Origin: Flavobacteriia bacterium
Lineage (GTDB): Bacteria > Bacteroidota > Bacteroidia > Flavobacteriales_D > Crocinitomicaceae
Assembly: GCA_947463445.1 (NCBI GenBank)
Contig: CANHRS010000006.1
Span: 1-64,000 of the forward strand
Reading direction: 5' to 3'
Length of the DNA: 64,000 bases
Positions 61,968 to 64,000 of this stretch are shown here, in pieces. Position numbers and translations under genes: made by a program. Within the stretch, counting starts at the first letter, position 1. Each line of letters opens with the position of its first letter. Under the pieces are notes generated by a model, which did not search any database, was not told the origin of the DNA, and was given only the letters and a program-made list of their open reading frames with translations.

Positions 61968-64000
61968 ATGTACGTAGTAAAAAGAGATGGACGAAAGGAG
62001 GCGGTGAAATTCGACAAAATCACTGCTCGAATTATTAAGATGTGTTACGGTTTGGATCCGTTAGTGAGTCCAGAAGCAGTTGCAATGAAAGTGATTGAAG
62101 GTATTTATGATGGTGTTACTACTTCTGAGTTAGACAACTTAGCAGCAGAAACAGCAGCAGCAAAAACAATCGATCACCCAGATTATGCATTGTTAGCTTC
62201 TAGAATTGCAGTTTCTAACCTACACAAAGAAACAAAGAAATCATTTTCTGAAGTGATGGAGGATTTATATACGTATGTAGATCCAAAAACAAATCAACCA
62301 GCATCTTTGTTGGCGGAGGATGTGTATAATGTAATCATGGAAAACCGTGAAGTACTAGATTCTAGTATCATTTACGACCGTGATTTCAAATATGACTACT
62401 TCGGATTTAAAACATTGTCGAGATCCTATTTATTACGTTTGAACGGAGAAATTGCTGAACGTCCACAGCAAATGTTGATGCGTGTTTCTGTTGGTATCCA
62501 TAAGGGGGATATTAACGAAGCAATCAAAACGTACAATTTAATGTCAGAAGGTTGGTTTACACATGCTACACCAACATTATTTAACGCTGGTACACCAAAA
62601 CCACAAATGTCTTCTTGTTTTTTATTAACTGTAAAAGAAGATAGTATTGATGGTATTTACGATACATTAAAATCATGTGCTAAGATTTCACAATCAGCAG
62701 GTGGTATCGGATTAGCAATTCACGATATTCGTGCTACTGGTTCATATATTAAAGGAACAAATGGCGCTTCGAATGGTATCGTACCTATGTTACGTGTATT
62801 TAATGACACTGCAAGATATGTAGATCAAGGTGGAGGAAAACGTAAAGGTTCTTTCGCAGTATATATCGAGCCTTGGCATGCGGATATCTTCGACTTCTTA
62901 GATTTGAAGAAAAACCATGGTAAAGAGGAGCAACGTGCACGTGATTTATTTTATGCATTGTGGATTCCAGATTTATTCATGAAACGTGTGGAAAGTAATG
63001 GCGATTGGACGTTGATGTGTCCAAACGAATGCCCAGGTCTTTCGGATACGCATAGTGCTGAATTTGAAGCATTATACATGAAATATGAAGCGGAAGGAAA
63101 AGGAAGAAAAACAATCAAAGCACAAGATTTATGGTTCAAAATTTTAGAATCACAAATTGAAACTGGTACACCTTACATGTTGTACAAAGATGCTGCGAAT
63201 GCAAAATCTAACCAACAAAATTTAGGTACAATCAAGTCTTCGAACTTATGTACAGAAATTATTGAGTATACTGCTCCAGATGAGGTTGCTGTTTGTAACT
63301 TAGCTTCTTTAGCATTGCCTAAGTTCGTGACGGAAGATGGTCAATTTGATCACAATAAATTATTCGAAGTTACGTACCAAGCTACAGTGAACTTAAATAG
63401 AATTATTGATGGAAACTACTACCCAGTAGAAGAAGCGAAAAATTCTAACATGCGTCACCGTCCAATCGGATTAGGAGTTCAAGGATTAGCAGATGCATTT
63501 ATTATGATGCGTTTCCCTTTCGAATCTCCAGAGGCAAAACAATTGAATGCAGAGATTTTTGAAACTATCTATTACGCTGCAATGACTGCATCGAAAGATT
63601 TAGCGAAAAAAGAAGGTGCATACGAAACCTTCCAAGGTTCTCCTTTATCTAAAGGTGTGTTCCAATTCGATATGTGGAATGTTACGCCATCCACACGTTG
63701 GGAATGGGATGTATTACGTAAAGAAGTAATGGAATTTGGAGCAAGAAACTCTTTGTTATTAGCACCAATGCCAACTGCTTCTACAGCACAAATCTTAGGA
63801 AATAACGAATGTTTTGAACCATATACTTCTAACATTTATACGCGTCGTGTACTTTCTGGTGAGTTTATTATCGTAAACAAACACTTATTGAAAGACTTAG
63901 TGAAAGAAGGTCTTTGGAATAAAGATATGCGTTCTAAATTGATGGCTTCCAACGGTTCTGTTCAAAATATCGTTGAAATTCCAGCACATTTGAAAGCATT
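61968..64000 (+). CDS. nrdA: Class Ia ribonucleotide reductase, large subunit (cut by window end)
   Basis: Catalytic R1 subunit, first 677 codons; the stop is outside the window, which is why the ORF track lacks it. The N-terminus [22 protein letters not shown] is the ATP-cone for activity control. Active-site residues are present: the first redox Cys in [12 protein letters not shown], the finger-loop cysteine and Glu in [12 protein letters not shown], and the second redox Cys in [31 protein letters not shown] is the conserved barrel loop. The C-terminal swinging cysteine pair is beyond the edge. It is in an operon with nrdB, order B-A. Confidence 0.96.
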   Translation, partial: MYVVKRDGRKEAVKFDKITARIIKMCYGLDPLVSPEAVAMKVIEGIYDGVTTSELDNLAAETAAAKTIDHPDYALLASRIAVSNLHKETKKSFSEVMEDLYTYVDPKTNQPASLLAEDVYNVIMENREVLDSSIIYDRDFKYDYFGFKTLSRSYLLRLNGEIAERPQQMLMRVSVGIHKGDINEAIKTYNLMSEGWFTHATPTLFNAGTPKPQMSSCFLLTVKEDSIDGIYDTLKSCAKISQSAGGIGLAIHDIRATGSYIKGTNGASNGIVPMLRVFNDTARYVDQGGGKRKGSFAVYIEPWHADIFDFLDLKKNHGKEEQRARDLFYALWIPDLFMKRVESNGDWTLMCPNECPGLSDTHSAEFEALYMKYEAEGKGRKTIKAQDLWFKILESQIETGTPYMLYKDAANAKSNQQNLGTIKSSNLCTEIIEYTAPDEVAVCNLASLALPKFVTEDGQFDHNKLFEVTYQATVNLNRIIDGNYYPVEEAKNSNMRHRPIGLGVQGLADAFIMMRFPFESPEAKQLNAEIFETIYYAAMTASKDLAKKEGAYETFQGSPLSKGVFQFDMWNVTPSTRWEWDVLRKEVMEFGARNSLLLAPMPTASTAQILGNNECFEPYTSNIYTRRVLSGEFIIVNKHLLKDLVKEGLWNKDMRSKLMASNGSVQNIVEIPAHLKA

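Overview
The window reads as a chromosomal segment of an AT-rich member of the Bacteroidota, probably Flavobacteriales. The evidence is the set of type IX secretion (T9SS) cargo tails, one CHU_C-type giant surface protein, families typical of the phylum (DUF6089, DUF5723, DUF6438), promoters of the phylum's form (TTG, about 19-20 bases, TAnnTTTG), and a suf operon, RNR and L32 of matching type. The genus cannot be fixed from sequence alone. Most of the window is housekeeping core; accessory or decaying stretches lie at about 34.7-35.5 kb, 43.7-47.8 kb and 50.4-57.4 kb.

Layout. 0-8.6 kb: after the tail of an HxlR-type regulator comes a minus-strand SUF iron-sulfur operon (iscA-type sufA, sufB, sufC, sufD, tlyA, sufS, sufE, sufT) followed by fabF. 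The rRNA methyltransferase tlyA sits inside the suf run. Three different fold-back repeat elements lie in its junctions, and each contains or touches the stop codon of the gene before it. 8.9-21.9 kb: one 4356-residue secreted protein with 17 Ig-like modules of about 78 residues, then 10.5 composite modules of about 171 residues, then mixed PKD-like domains and a CHU_C/T9SS tail. 22-26 kb: yebC, then rsmI, a flippase and heme A synthase. 25.9-31.5 kb: envelope proteins (DUF6089 barrel, T9SS cargo, divergent lipoprotein plus DUF5723 barrel). 31.7-34.7 kb: asnS and rpoN. 34.7-36.2 kb: a DUF3800 gene and a PAP2-like membrane protein. 36.3-43.6 kb: a minus-strand lipid and translation operon pepA-pdxA-yceD-rpmF-plsX-fabH-accB-accC, which couples acetyl-CoA carboxylase and fatty-acid initiation with phospholipid precursor synthesis.

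43.7-45.8 kb is a small graveyard. A ParE/RelE toxin has both of its early Trp codons turned into TAG behind an intact antitoxin. A DUF4287 gene carries two single-base homopolymer losses. An SRPBCC gene has two in-frame stops. Intact DoxX and SRPBCC genes lie between them. 45.9-47.8 kb encodes exported proteins including a polysaccharide-lyase-like lipoprotein. A DEAD-box helicase, MgtC-like protein and HU follow. 50.4-57.4 kb holds a lipoprotein, a barrel, a LamG T9SS cargo, a dead XRE regulator and a LytTR response regulator with a propeller-type LytS kinase. The right end has tRNA-Asn(GTT), ssb, a lipoprotein, a DAO-type FAD enzyme, comF, and the class Ia ribonucleotide reductase genes nrdB and nrdA, the latter cut by the window edge.

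No CRISPR array, prophage, transposase or complete defence system was seen. The observations most worth a second look are the parallel Trp-to-stop changes in the toxin, the stop-codon-bearing repeats in the suf operon, the tlyA insertion in suf, and the two-tier repeat architecture of the giant protein.
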